From positions 1 to 29,416 of the forward strand of contig JAUCBJ010005308.1 in NCBI GenBank assembly GCA_032718475.1: a stretch of 29,416 nucleotides of DNA, given 5' to 3'. The position numbers were made by a program, and so were the translations under genes. The notes beneath the pieces are model-generated. The model saw only the letters and a program-made list of their open reading frames with translations, was not told the DNA's origin and made no database searches. Shown one piece after another: positions 1 to 10,536 of the stretch; the stretch's first letter is position 1; the number at the start of each line of letters is the position of its first letter. The stretch is from Nemertoderma westbladi. Its lineage: Eukaryota; Xenacoelomorpha; Nemertodermatida; Nemertodermatidae.

Positions 1-965
1 TTGGCGTTGGTAAAGAAAACAGACCAACTGGGAGGAGAGTCATTGACATCAACAGCGAATCCGTGGTTCTGTGAAGTAATATAGCAGTGCGAAGTGGCAG
101 CGTGCAAACAGGGTTGATTGTGACCTCGATTGCCATACTTCATCTTGTAAGTAGAAAAACCAGCGGCGGCAGCCAACAGCTGATGGCCCAGACAAATCCC
201 AAACACAGGTTTTGGGGAAGCCGACTCTAAAATGTCCCGGAGATTCGCTACAACAGAAGCGAGAATTTTTGGGTCACCGGGGCCATTGGAGAGAAACAAC
301 CCGTCGTAGTCGTCAGGATTTAGCGGCGTATTCCACGGCACAACGTCAACACGAGCGCCGCGGTCGCACAGACATCGAATCTGGTTGAGTTTAATACCGC
401 AGTCCAGAGCCCGGATTCTAATTGCACCCTGAGAATTGTAAGTAGTTATAGCACTAGAGGAAACCTTGGCGACGAGATTCTCCAAATTAGGGTTATAGTA
501 TTCAATTGTTTCTTTGGAAACACCAAATGGAACTATTTTACCCAACAAGGAGCCTTGTTCTCGTATTTTCTTTGTAAGTTCTCTGGTATCTATGCCAGAC
601 AATCCAGGGATGCCTTCATCTCTCAACCATTCGCCAAGAGACCTGGATCCATTCCAATGGCTGTAATCAGCCGAAACCGTGCCGACAATGAGAGCACTCG
701 CGTGTATCTTGTCGCTTTCGTAATATTTGTTAAGTCCATATCGGTCCAATTCCCTGGGCGGTGCTCCGTAGTTTCCCACCAAGGGATAGGTTAACACCAA
801 TAGTTGGCACGCGTAGGAAGGGTCCGTAAGCGATTCTGGGTAGCCCACCATACCAGTCTGAAACACAACCTCACCCGAAACCGGAATATCAGCCCCAAAC
901 AATTCGCCGCCAAACTGTGAACCATCTTCAAGGTAGAGTATTGCACTTTTTCCAGTGGCAGACAT
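1..965 (-). CDS. CAD: CAD multifunctional protein, N-terminal glutaminase (GATase) part, partial at window edge
   Basis: Translating the minus strand from the ATG at 965-963 gives 321 uninterrupted codons running off the window edge. The product matches the start of animal CAD, the cytosolic protein joining glutamine-dependent carbamoyl-phosphate synthetase, aspartate transcarbamylase and dihydroorotase in de novo pyrimidine synthesis. Visible landmarks are GEVVFQTGMVGYPESLTDPS near residues 30-50, DTRELTKKIREQGSLLGK, ALDCGIKLNQIRCLC from about residue 186, LSNGPGDP, and the class I amidotransferase nucleophile elbow GICLGHQLL with the catalytic cysteine at residue 258. QNHGFAVD follows near the edge. 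The small-subunit N-terminal fold comes first, then the glutaminase. The catalytic His/Glu pair and all later domains lie outside the window. No intron interrupts these 965 bases, although vertebrate CAD is split several times here. An ATG just upstream is closed at once by TAA, which supports this start. Confidence 0.95.
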   Translation of the reverse strand, partial: MSATGKSAILYLEDGSQFGGELFGADIPVSGEVVFQTGMVGYPESLTDPSYACQLLVLTYPLVGNYGAPPRELDRYGLNKYYESDKIHASALIVGTVSADYSHWNGSRSLGEWLRDEGIPGLSGIDTRELTKKIREQGSLLGKIVPFGVSKETIEYYNPNLENLVAKVSSSAITTYNSQGAIRIRALDCGIKLNQIRCLCDRGARVDVVPWNTPLNPDDYDGLFLSNGPGDPKILASVVANLRDILESASPKPVFGICLGHQLLAAAAGFSTYKMKYGNRGHNQPCLHAATSHCYITSQNHGFAVDVNDSPPSWSVFFTNA

Positions 966-3489
966 TACAGCATTATTTAGTTTAAGCACAATATATTTTA
1001 AAGTATATCAATTAATTAAATTCTATATATTCTTCTTCTTAAGCATTCAATGTAATACAAATTTTATACCCTAACAAGGAAATATAAATTCTGATTATAA
1101 ACGATATAGCCTATATGCTTACTAGGTAGGCCTAGACAATTCAATACCCTATTTATGTATTATACCAGCACTCAAATGAATGTGTGGCAGTCTGGGTTGC
1201 GTACACCTGTAGTCCTGTACACTGTTTACAGTCATGGTATACTGTAGGCCTACTATTTATCGAGTAAATGGCGCGTAGTAACTGCATACGCCAATTATGT
1301 TTAGTGGGTTTAAACAATTAACCTAAATTAAAAAATTAAGGGAAAAACAAAAACAATAACCAAAACAATAAACAAAACTTAATTTAAAGAGACCAATTTT
1401 CCCTGGAGGAAACTTTTTCCACTAGTGGTAAATGTGCTCTACTATCTCTAATTGTTTGAAAATGTTTTTCTTGAAAAAGGTCACTGTAAAGTCAAAAAGT
1501 TCCAGGAACTGATACAGCAATCAATGCACAATGCCTATATATATGTATGTATGTATAGGTATATGCATACATACATACATATATCTAGTTAAGTAAGGGT
1601 TAGGTATCTGTCTATTGCTTGAAGTATATTTTGATTGATTTACAGAGCCAAAAGGAAGAAAGCAATTTACGAACAAATTTCGAATTACACGAAAAAACAA
1701 ATTAATAAATTATTATTATTATTCTTTAATTCAGGCAAAGTTTGCCCATAAAAACATAGCATTAAAATAAACAGACAAATACAACACAAGTGATACTATA
1801 GTAATGTGACCCTAACCGTACCTACCTACTGTAGTAATACATAATCCAGTAATCAGAAACCAATAGGCCTATATATTCAATGACATAATGTAAGTCAAGC
1901 ATTAACAAAATTTGACTCGATATAGCAACAGTGTTACTATTCAGCAGTGTAGCACTAACACATGACTAGTACAGTTAAACAATAAAACTCCACCCCAGAC
2001 AAAGGCCATACATTATAATTAGAGTTGTAAGTAAGTTGTAAATTGTCAGTAAGTGCTACTTTAATTAAGTAATATTACGTTCTTGAATATATATTAATAT
2101 AATGAATGTATAATAAATAATATAATTTTATAGTGAAACGGGAAAAAAATGAGAAACATCATTTTTTTGTTGCCAGTATATTTAGTAGGCTAGCTTGCCC
2201 TAGTGATAGGATAGTAGTGTATATAGTAGTAGTATAGTAGGCCCTAACTGATAACTACAGGCTGGCAACAACCATATCCAGTATAGCCATGGGCATAATC
2301 CCATTGTAAGCCTATTATAAGTATCAAAGAGGGTTCTTAGGAAAAGGAGGAGGGAGTGTCAAAATGTAGAAGATTGACATCATGACATCCCTTCCTGGTA
2401 AATGGGCCCCAGTTGCAAGTTACTGTGCCAATGAAGTTAGTTAAACACAAATTAGACGCAGTCAATCAGTAAGCCGGTCAATGATCTATAATTAATACCA
2501 CAATAAACAAATAATAGGGCCCTATCTATCGACCAATCACAAATATCTAACAGTTTAACTGATTCTCATTTGGATTGGCATCATCATATCTCAACTCTCT
2601 CTCACCATACTGACATCATGCACCATACACACATACACACACAGTTCAAACTGTCAAAGGTATTATCTTTGTAACAAAGAGCCTACCGAATTGAGATTAC
2701 CTTAAAATACCACAACCATAGCCCTAAAGCGCTAGGCCTTCTGAAGTTAAAATATTATCTACTGTACTGGGTGTAACAGAGAATTTTCAATCCCCATGCA
2801 AAATCACTCCCTGCTAACTTGCCTAGTTAGTGTATTCTCAATCCCGGTGTATCAGCACGTAAATTATGTACGATAATAAATAGATAGATACACTGTTGAA
2901 CCCGTTCGAGCAGCACGTGTGTTACATGGAGTACTGAAGACACTGTATGGCCCTTTGCGCAGAACGTGAGTGAATCTAAATAAACATGAGATGAGATTAT
3001 ATATTGTGGACTAATATAGTATAGGAACGCAACAAATTTTAAATAATAAATATAAATCAATTTCAAAAGTAGAACTACGTAAGTTAAAAGCTCGGTATCA
3101 CAAATGAATTAAAATCACGAATCGAATTTATGAATGTATGTAGATTAAAATGTATGCCTCACGTACCGTACCTTATATGATTATTTAAAATTGTATCCAT
3201 TAAAATATTGTCGTTTTTATTGATAGGGTATGGCTCCATGGTGTATATTATTAGCCTCGAGGAATGCCCCTTGAGAAGACCACCTCTCCCAGAGGGCCCT
3301 CGTTAAAAAGTATTTAAAATAAGATGGAACTGCCATTCAAATAGTTACAGGTGATGATCTTGAAAATATTTAAATATATGATAAAAAAAGAATATGATAA
3401 ATAAAAATAGTTAAATATATAATCGGGGGTTGTTTGGATTGGGCACTGAAATATTTATCGAGACTGTGTTTATACTGTACCATACGTGG
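966..3489. other. AT-rich intergenic stretch upstream of CAD, no gene seen
   Basis: This presumably holds the CAD promoter and 5' UTR, but I see no convincing TATA box or exon. Short open frames here (such as 2827-3066 minus) have no recognisable motifs and biased AT codons. Contents are an inverted repeat at 1541-1582, three TAGGCCTA octamers (1127, 1245, 1864) and scattered AT-rich runs. Confidence 0.6.
1541..1582. repeat. Perfect inverted repeat of ATGT/ACAT microsatellite
   Basis: ATATGTATGTATGTAT at 1541-1556 is the exact reverse complement of 1567-1582. The arms are 16 bp with a 10-bp loop, so the site can form a hairpin or cruciform. Confidence 0.85.
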
Positions 3490-3958
3490 TCATTGTTGTC
3501 TGTGGTGCGAATACCATCTAGATAGTAATTTTTTACGGGATGGTTTAATGACTCGACACTGGTTGCCGAAATGCCGACGTGACGTTGTGGGCAACTTATT
3601 CCATAAACGGGGACCCAGTGACAAGAACGAGTTTTGCCCGAGTTTTGTGTGTCAGCTAGGGAATTGTTGTTTTAGATCTAGTCGAGTGTCATTTAGAGGA
3701 ACGAGTTTCGTTATATTCGTTGAGGTCTTTCAGATAACCTGGTGAAGGTCCACAATATATCTTGTATATGCCGGTCACGATACCTTGGTGAATCCTTTCA
3801 CGGATTGGGAGCCAGTTTATTTTAGAGTAGTGTGAATGATCAATGTGCACCGATCGCCCAGGAAAAGACAGAAGCGAATGCACTTTTGGTATTAATTTCC
3901 CATTACATGTAATCTTTAATTCATCAAATGTAAGCAGTTTCTGAATGTTACCAAACAA
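3490..3958 (-). pseudogene. LINE relic: C-terminal tail of a non-LTR retrotransposon reverse transcriptase
   Basis: On the minus strand, frame 3958-3689 holds INWLPIRERI followed by a YKIYCGPSPGYLKDL segment. That is the pattern LxWLPIxxRI...YKxLxGxAPxYLxxL found after the palm/thumb region of many CR1/L2-like LINE reverse transcriptases. After a stop and frameshift, frame 3642-3490 gives SFLSLGPRLWNKLPTTSR, matching the next conserved block (SF...GPxLWNxLP). Two consecutive family blocks in the right order but different frames indicate a decayed fragment. The plus-strand frame at 3434-3745 is its shadow. The LINE clade cannot be fixed from so little. Confidence 0.75.
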
Positions 3959-4232
3959 GATGAAACAATTATCTATCAGCCATACTGCTAAGTTATTTAT
4001 ATTCCTTGTCAGTCAGTATATCGAATAAGGTTCTGACTGATGTCCAGACTTCATCATTGCAGTATCATCAGCTAATGTCGGCGTTGGGGTTGGGCATTCT
4101 GTTGCTAGGTCCCCACGCCTCCACGCCTATAATATTTAATATATTACTTTATGAGTTTAACATGTTACCAATAACATGAGTTTACAAGGCGGGGTAGCTC
4201 AGTTGGTTGAGCGCCAGGCCTGCAATCTATTG

Positions 4233-4240
4233 GTTGTAGG
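4233..4240. repeat. Left target-site duplication of the hAT-like element
   Basis: GTTGTAGG lies directly before the element. GTTGCAGG lies directly after it at 6204-6211, with one transition between them. Eight-bp duplications are typical of hAT transposition. Confidence 0.7.
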
Positions 4241-4458
4241 TAGGGCTCAACAGAAGCTTCGGCTTCGGTTCGGTTCGGGCCGAAGTTTGGCAATTTCGGT
4301 TCGGTTCGGCTTCTGCAATTGATACTGCAGAAGCCCGGAGCAAACTTTGCTAAATATTCCAAATATTACATTGACTGATTGAGCTAAGACCAGAAGACAG
4401 TAAGACTAAATCAATCTGTCCATCGTTGTACTAATTAATTTTGGAGTGTAAACTTTAA

Positions 4459-5404
4459 GCAGACTCTGGTGCAGAGCAGACAGTGGTGCAGACAATGGTG
4501 CAGACATTGATGCAGACAGTGGTGCAGACACCTGGTGCAGACAGTGGTGCACGCACTGGTGCAGAGAGTGGTGCAGATAGTGGTGCAGACATTGGTGCAG
4601 ACAGTGGTGCAGACAGTGGTGCAGACAGTGGTGCAGACAGTGGTGCAGACAGTGGTGCAGACAGTGGTGCAGACAGTGGTGCAGACAGTGGTGCAGACAC
4701 TGGTGCAGACAGTGGTGCAGACAGTGGTGCAGACAGTGGTGCAGACACTGGTGCAGACAGTGGTGCAGACAGTGGTGCAGACAGTGGTGCAGATACTGGT
4801 GCAGACACTGGTGCAGACACTGGTGCAGACAGTGGTGCAGACAGTGGTGCAGACACCTGTTGCCGACACTGGTGCAGACACTGGTGCAGACAGTGTTGCA
4901 GACATTGGTGCAGAGACAATGGTGCAGACATTGATGCAGACAGTGGTGCAGACAGTGGTGCAGACAGTGGTGCACGCACTGGTGCAGATAGTGGTGCAGA
5001 TAGTGGTGCAGACATTGGTGCAGACAGTGGTGCAGACAGTGGTGCAGACAGTGGTGCAGACACCTGGTGCAGACAGTGGTGCACGGACTGGTGCAGAGAG
5101 TGGTGCAGATAGTGGTGCAGACATTGGTGCAGACAGTGGTGCAGACAGTGGTGCAGACAGTGGTGCAGACAGTGGTGCAGACACTGGTGCAGACAGTGGT
5201 ACATACAGTGGTGCAGACAGTGGTGCAGATACTGGTGCAGACACTGGTGCAGACACTGGTGCAGACACTGGTACAGACAGTTGAGCAGACAGTGGTGCAG
5301 ACACCTGTTGCAGACACTGGTGCAGACACTGGTGCAGACAGTGGTGCAGACATTGGTGCAGAGACAGTGGTTCAGACAGTGGTGCAGACACTGGTGCAGA
5401 CAGT
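4459..5404. repeat. 12-bp minisatellite (GTGGTGCAGACA)n, about 79 copies
   Basis: The unit GTGGTGCAGACA is repeated almost without a break, with scattered variants (CACTGG, GATAGT, GACATT, GCACGCACT). Because 12 is divisible by three and the unit has no stop, long open frames appear on both strands (about 4406-5484 minus, 4483-5423 plus), with Ser-Ala-Pro-Leu, Cys-Leu-His-His, Thr-Val-Cys-Thr or Gly-Ala-Asp-Ser repeats. Two-base insertions (GCAGAGACA at about 4910 and 5360) shift the frame. Neither strand shows a splice or domain context. I treat all these frames as artefacts. Confidence 0.92.
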
Positions 5405-5504
5405 AAAGGGGCGAGCAGGTTAGTAAAGGAGCACTTTATAGTAAAGGAGCAGGTTTCAGAGGAGTATTGGGGGAACCAAAACAATAAACGTTATATTGTT
5501 TTGC

Positions 5505-5555
5505 GGGCTAAGAATACCCAAGGGCTAAGAATACTCGCGGGCTAAGAATTCATGA
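5505..5555. repeat. 17-bp tandem repeat, three copies
   Basis: GGGCTAAGAAT(AC/TC) begins at 5505, 5522 and 5539, a 17-bp period inside the hAT-like element just after the 12-bp array. Confidence 0.75.
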
Positions 5556-6203
5556 GACCTTACTGTAGTTAGTGAATGTATATCCCCAGCATGAGACAAT
5601 AACTTAATGAGCTCGTTTTATTATATATACAGTAATAAGCAGTGGCTCCAGTAAAGGTAAACAAATTAAACATACTCTATATAAAGTAGGTCATGCAAAA
5701 ACAATCAAACACTGTATCGCTTAAACCTAATCCCCTTTGAGACATTGCTGCTTACAATTTATAGACATTATTGTTAATATGAAAACGGGAATACCGATTA
5801 ATTACTTTCGTACACACCTCTTATAATTATTTGTAACCAGGGCACATTCACCCGCACGCACCCCGACTTGTACTACATACAGACATACGTCCTCCCTACT
5901 TCATGTAGAACCTTTCAGTAGTTACTCGCATATTTGTAGATAATGAAGTCTATGATAAAATATAATATAATTGTGCCTGGTGGTATTGTGTTTCGTGGTA
6001 CTCTGGTATTTCAGTATTTTCACTCAGGTGTCTGCCACTGCCAGTCAGACAGTATAGCAGTATAGTGACGTTAATACGAATTTATGACCATAACTTGCTA
6101 ACTTTCTGAACTTCGGTTCGGATTCGGTTCGGTTCGGCCCGAAGTTGGCCCTGCTTCGGTTCGGTTCGGTTCGGCCCCATAAAGTGCCTTCTGTTGAACC
6201 CTA

Positions 6204-6211
6204 GTTGCAGG
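6204..6211. repeat. Right target-site duplication of the hAT-like element
   Basis: GTTGCAGG matches GTTGTAGG at 4233-4240 in 7 of 8 positions. It directly follows the right terminal inverted repeat and re-enters the interrupted SINE. Confidence 0.7.
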
Positions 6212-6643
6212 TCAGCCCCGCCAGGGTCCACTCAGCCTTTCATCCACTGGGGTCGATAAAATGGCATGACTGAATGAGTACCAGTTAAAAAACTGGGAGC
6301 AAATCTTGGGATAGGAGTAGCGCCCACCCCTACCCTCGGGTAGCTGCTATCAAAAGAGGAGCCTTCGGGTCGCCTCCGGCATCTGGCTTCGGCCGACTGT
6401 TTGCTTTTTTTTATTGATTTCTTTGTTGGTTAAGTGAATTAAATAATATGTGATCTTTAATTATTTTTGCTAGAAATTTGTGCTGTTTGTATATTTGTGA
6501 ATCGCATCCAGTTGTATTTTGTGTTATATAAAAAATAAACATAACATATTACTTTAAAACACAAATTTTATGTTAATACCTCTGCCTTTCATCAATCCCG
6601 TGTCCACCTTTGGGTTGTCAGGTTGTGGTGGTGCAGATTAAGA

Positions 6644-6665
6644 GGGGGGGGGGGGGGGGGGGGGG
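6644..6665 (+). repeat. Homopolymer run of 22 G
   Basis: There are 22 consecutive guanines followed by CTTTTCCCTCTC. It is a likely length-variable site and a strong G-quadruplex candidate. The exact length may be unreliable in the assembly. Confidence 0.9.
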
Positions 6666-7298
6666 CTTTTCCCTCTCTTTGATTTACTGGTGTTTGGTTA
6701 AATTTTTTAGATACCGAGTTTGTGATACAGTAGAATCGCTCAATACAGCAATATTAATCTGTATCTCATCTCATAAGAACGTGTAGGCCTAGACCTACTG
6801 TTTTAGTAACAAATTACCGCACTACGGGTACAACAGTCTAATCGCAGTTGCAGGGGTATGTCGGGTTCATTAAGTCGCACCAAATGGAGCCGCCATCCAG
6901 CAGATAGATCAGAAAAAATGGGTTATATTCAGATATTCGTTTCTGCCCGGCAAAGCTTGGTGTTCGTGTTAGGGATTTCAAAAGATACCAGTACCGGTAT
7001 TGCAGAGTTGAAAATCGTATATGTTGTTACATGATGTCAACTTATCAGCGTTCTGGTGAATTACTCCTTACGCTGCAAGGTACAACTTTGCAGCGTTGCG
7101 GCCTACAGCTATAGGACAGTAGGATGGAACGCTGCAAAGTAATCAATAACCTGGATCTGGAAACAACTTTAATTACCACATTCCAGAGATCCAGAACGTA
7201 TAATTTCCACTTATATTAATGAGTGCTGGAGTGCTGCTTTATTATCCAGCATTTATGACATACTGACATAGGCCTAACTAATTAAAATACAATATGTT

Positions 7299-7643
7299 TG
7301 AACGTTCATAAACTGATAAACGTTCAAACAACGTACATATTTCAGTAGGCCTATTTAGTTACAAAATTAACGGAAAATTGAATGTAATTTGAACGTTCAA
7401 TATTCGTTTATTTGGCTGTTTGGTAGGCCTATTTGGCTGTTTGGTTCATATTCAATTTCGTTAACAGTTAAGTTCAGAAGTTAGGACGTTAAACTACCTA
7501 ATGTCTGAATGTGAACGTTTCAATTTGGTATATTAGGCCTACTCAACTCACAACATCAGCAATTTATACCCATTTTGAACGATATTTCATAGATGTTCAG
7601 ATTCGCAGGACAGCAGGAAAAAAGAACCAAATATGAACGTTCA
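7299..7643. repeat. Cluster of TGAACGTTCA palindromes
   Basis: Perfect TGAACGTTCA occurs at 7299-7308, 7390-7399 and 7634-7643. Near copies lie at about 7318-7328, 7512-7522 and 7575. No gene or known binding site explains it. Confidence 0.6.
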
Positions 7644-7714
7644 ATTGCTTTCATGGACTGATGGACGCCCTGTCTGCCTGTGCAACCTGCAGACCTGCCC
7701 AGGCCGCATGTGAA

Positions 7715-7736
7715 ACATGCTGACATGTCAGCATGT
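7715..7736. repeat. Perfect 22-bp palindrome
   Basis: The half-site ACATGCTGACA is followed directly by its reverse complement with no spacer. The next base pair outward does not match. Confidence 0.85.
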
Positions 7737-9026
7737 GGCGTTACAGCAACTCAAAATGGACTTAGTAAAGCATGATTCACTTAAAAAACAAAAATCAGAA
7801 ACTCAGTGTTAATGTTTATATTTGCGAAGAATTGCAAAAACGTAAAAAAGGGCTACTTTGACGACGTTGGTGATGCAATCTGATTAATGATATGCTCATG
7901 ATCTTTTAACCCTGTTAAATTAGGCCCTATATTCCCAAAACGAATAGTCAGAAACTGTGGAGAACTAAAATAAATGTGTGTATATTTAGATACCATACCA
8001 GTCACCAGTGGAGGTCACTCACGTGCCACGTGAAGTGCCCTTCCCACTAATTTATTGACTATACATATATAGGCCTACAGTATATCAGTATATTGCAGTA
8101 TTGTATATGGTAGGCCCCTACAGCCCTAGGCCCTATTTCAAATAATGAATCAAAAGCAAACTGCGAGATAGATAAGGTATAGTGAGTAATTACTTAAGGT
8201 ATTTGAATTATTACTGTATTAAAGTATAAGGTATGACTGTCAGACTGTGAGTTGGGTAGTTCAATAGTTAGCAATTTGAGTTTGGTAGTATTTTATTGAT
8301 GATGAAGTCTATTGCATATCAGCATATTGTACTTATATCTCAATTTTTCAACCACACTTATTACAAATGAAGTCTAAATCAAATGAAGTCCAAATTCTAT
8401 CATGGCGAATTACAATTAACAGATTACAGGATTAACCTATCGTCACTTTCTATCTGTCTAGAAGTCTAGACAGCTACAACCTATGCCTATGTTAATTCCC
8501 CCAGCAACCCCGCCAGCCTGCTGCCTGCCCTACGGGCTGAAAGGCAGACAGGCCACAGCACAGCACAGCCCTATCTGCTAAGTAAAGTCTGAAGTGCCAA
8601 TGCCTATGCAGCTATGCCTATCTAAATCTTGAACTGAATGGCTGAAAGCTGTAACAGTGTAATACAATTCGCTGTACCTACTGCTGTAATGTTATGTGTT
8701 AGGCCTACTCGCAATGGCAATGGGTAACCGGTAAAGCTACTGCAGTAGGCCTATCAGATTCAAAGGATTTACAATTCGGGAGGTAGAAGTTTGAAGCACT
8801 AGCTCTGGTACTGTAAGAGTGTGTATCGCGTACTCTGTTGAATTTAAAACTATTACAATTAAAAATTGTAAGCGTCAGCGTGTCAGAATGCAGTATTGTC
8901 TGATTGTCACATTGCTGCATTGCAGGTCAACAGGTTTAAGAGATTGGTATAGGTTGATAACCAAACCAGCTGCCAGCTGATCATGGATCAGAAAAATGAA
9001 GTGTCCTACCTATATTCAAATTTAGC

Positions 9027-9051
9027 GCCAAGTAACATAGCCGTGTAACAG
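9027..9051 (+). repeat. Left 25-bp direct repeat flanking a LINE relic
   Basis: This 25-bp stretch starting GCCAAGTAACATAGC matches 10537-10561 (starting GCCAAGGAACGTAGC) in about 22 positions. The pair brackets the LINE relic and could be an old target-site duplication. Separately, ATTCAAATTTAGCGCCAAGT occurs twice as a direct repeat at 9014-9033 and 9056-9075. Confidence 0.5.
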
Positions 9052-10536
9052 AGTTATTCAAATTTAGCGCCAAGTGTTATTACTACAATAATCAGCTTGC
9101 AGCCAAGGCGTACTATATACTATATATGCTATATATACTATATATATGCCGTATAGAGTACGCCTTGCTTGCAGCATTGAAACTGCACATTGAGATATTG
9201 AGACATTGAAATGAAGTTGTATAGTTTCATCGCGCAGTATATATATATATTGAGATTTAAAACTTAAACATTTGATGCTATGCCAGCTTAACAAAAACAT
9301 TTTGTCACCACCATGCAATCCACAATTGGCGCGCCCAATGCAGCGTGCATTAAGAATGCTATACCGGCTTATCAAAGTTGCACCACCAGCGCCACAACTC
9401 CCTATCCCCCATGCAGCCATGACTTTCGAGAGATTATACTCATCTTCAAGGCCAGTATCCTTTAGGAGGCGTCTCACGAAAGTCATGGGCTGTCCACCGT
9501 GCATATTTTCTCCATGGGGCTGCCAAAGCACAAGATTGTGCACAAGCTGGTCCTCGCGGCAAAAACAATGTCCTGCAAAGCGGAGGCGGCTTTGTTCTAA
9601 TGTCAAGCTTGGGGGAACCAATGATACACCTCCAATGTTATATAGTGTCTGGTCAGGGATGTGTGCATTGTACTTGACACAGTGAACCCGACGTAGCATT
9701 CTTGTGAATGTGCCATCCAAAGATTTGGTGTCCTCAGCCCCATCAGTTAGAGCCCAGCATGGACTCCCATAGATGAGTACTGGAACTACTGCTGCTCTAA
9801 ATAATCGGACCTTAAGTTTCCGATTAATTCTATGTGACTTCCAAATCCTGGAAAGCCTATTCAAGGCTGCCCATACCTTTCCCTTGCCCTTACGTATTCG
9901 AAGGTCCTCACATGACTTCCGGATCCATGAAGTCGTCCACATGCTCAAGCATACCATCCTTTGAGCTTATGCTCACCCGATCAGTGATTTGCTGATTTTC
10001 AAAGTTAACTGTCAAAATTTTGGCCAACACTAGAAGCAGCCTGTTCTAATGAGCTGAGGAGACGATAGGCTCCCTCTAGTTATTTTGAGAGTACTCCTAA
10101 GTCATCAGCAAAGTCTAGATCAGTTAGGTACTTCCTCGACTTCTGATTTCCTCGGCAGGATTTCCTTGACTTCTGGAGCCAGTAGGTGGAGTTACCATGA
10201 CCCCATCATCATTATGATGATCTAAGGACATGCGTAGAACTTAGTCAACTACAATTATGAATAAGAATGGCGCAAGTGTGTCTCCCTGGAGGACGCCCCA
10301 TAACACTTCGAATGGTTCTGTGTCACCGTCAACAGTAGACACAAATGTCGTCGAACCATCGTATACTGATCATTGCTGTAATTTCATGGGGAATTCCATA
10401 TAATGAAGTATGTTGAACATACGTGAGCGAGAGACTGAATCAAACATCAAGTCAACAAAGATAATACCAGATGTCTGTCTTTCTTATTTGATAACTCTTC
10501 AATTATCCTTTTAAGCGCTAAAATGGGCTACATTGT
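9052..10536 (-). pseudogene. LINE (non-LTR retrotransposon) relic, 5'-truncated reverse transcriptase
   Basis: Read from high to low coordinates, the minus strand encodes the reverse-transcriptase order of a LINE: ILALKRIIEEL near 10520, then FVDLMFDSVSRSRMF, the palm block GVLQGDTLAPFLF (about 10270-10300), and the catalytic YADD-equivalent in TDLDFADDLGVLS (about 10100-10130). In the open frame ending at 9064 come KVWAALNRLSRIWKS, RLFRAAVVPVLIYGSPCWAL, FTRMLRRVHCV and RLRFAGHCFC. These are the thumb and C-terminal blocks of a LINE common in invertebrates. In-frame stops (before VYDGS, after LFIIVVD, after VLSK) and frameshifts make it dead. The 5' part, including the endonuclease, is missing. 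A hairpin at 9104-9167 (CAAGGCGTACT arms) lies at the 3' end. The clade is not assigned. Confidence 0.88.
9104..9167. repeat. Hairpin with 11-bp arms around an AT-rich loop
   Basis: CAAGGCGTACT at 9104-9114 pairs with AGTACGCCTTG at 9157-9167, and the loop is TATATA-rich. It lies at the 3' end of the minus-strand LINE relic. Confidence 0.7.

Larger units (their letters stand above)
4241..6203. mobile_element. Non-autonomous hAT-like DNA transposon carrying a minisatellite
   Basis: The left end TAGGGCTCAACAGAAG (4241-4256) is the reverse complement of the right end CTTCTGTTGAACCCTA (6188-6203) with one mismatch. The element is 1963 bp. It interrupts a tRNA-SINE and is bracketed by 8-bp near-identical direct repeats, so both boundaries are independently supported. 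Subterminal TTCGGTTCGG-type repeats occur at both ends (about 4257-4315 and 6110-6175), each with a TTCGG(G/C)CCGAA-like palindrome. Such arrays are often transposase-binding sites. No transposase coding sequence is present. The interior is a 12-bp tandem array (about 4459-5404), three copies of a 17-bp unit near 5505-5555, and AT-rich DNA. Superfamily is assigned from TSD length and TIR form only. Confidence 0.75.
4188..6412 (+). mobile_element. tRNA-derived SINE, split by a nested DNA transposon
   Basis: The head at 4188-4240 reads like the 5' half of a tRNA, with a clean pol III A box TAGCTCAGTTGG at 4195-4206. It stops abruptly at 4240 and resumes after 6203 with the 3' half and body: GGTCAGCCCCGCCAGGGTCC, then TCAGCCTTTCATCCACTGGG and GGTCGATAAAATGG. 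It ends in a T-rich tail at about 6404-6412. The B box is degenerate. The CAGCCTTTCATCC...GGTCGATAAA block resembles the body of widespread invertebrate tRNA-SINEs (family knowledge, not searched). I found no convincing target-site duplication for the SINE itself. The interrupting sequence is described separately. Confidence 0.75.
6413..9051. other. Gene-free AT-rich stretch rich in TAGGCCTA and palindromes
   Basis: I see no coding exon. The stretch holds a 22-G run (6644-6665), a CGCTGCAA...TTGCAGCG hairpin near 7071-7096 with a third half-site near 7129, a cluster of TGAACGTTCA palindromes (7299-7643), a 22-bp palindrome (7715-7736), and eight of the window's seventeen TAGGCCTA octamers (6784 to 8746). 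The minus frame at 8705-8920 shows no motif and is not supported. Confidence 0.55.

Noticed and set aside
555-794. 79-codon plus frame inside the CAD region
   Set aside because: It is antisense to the clear CAD coding frame.
4188-4240. Functional tRNA gene
   Set aside because: Only the 5' half is tRNA-like, the B box is degenerate, and the continuation after the insertion is a SINE body.
4406-5484. Long minus and plus open frames of 118-349 codons with Cys-Leu-His-His or Ser-Ala-Pro repeats
   Set aside because: They arise from a 12-bp tandem repeat without stops in any frame. There are frame-shifting two-base insertions and no splice or domain context.
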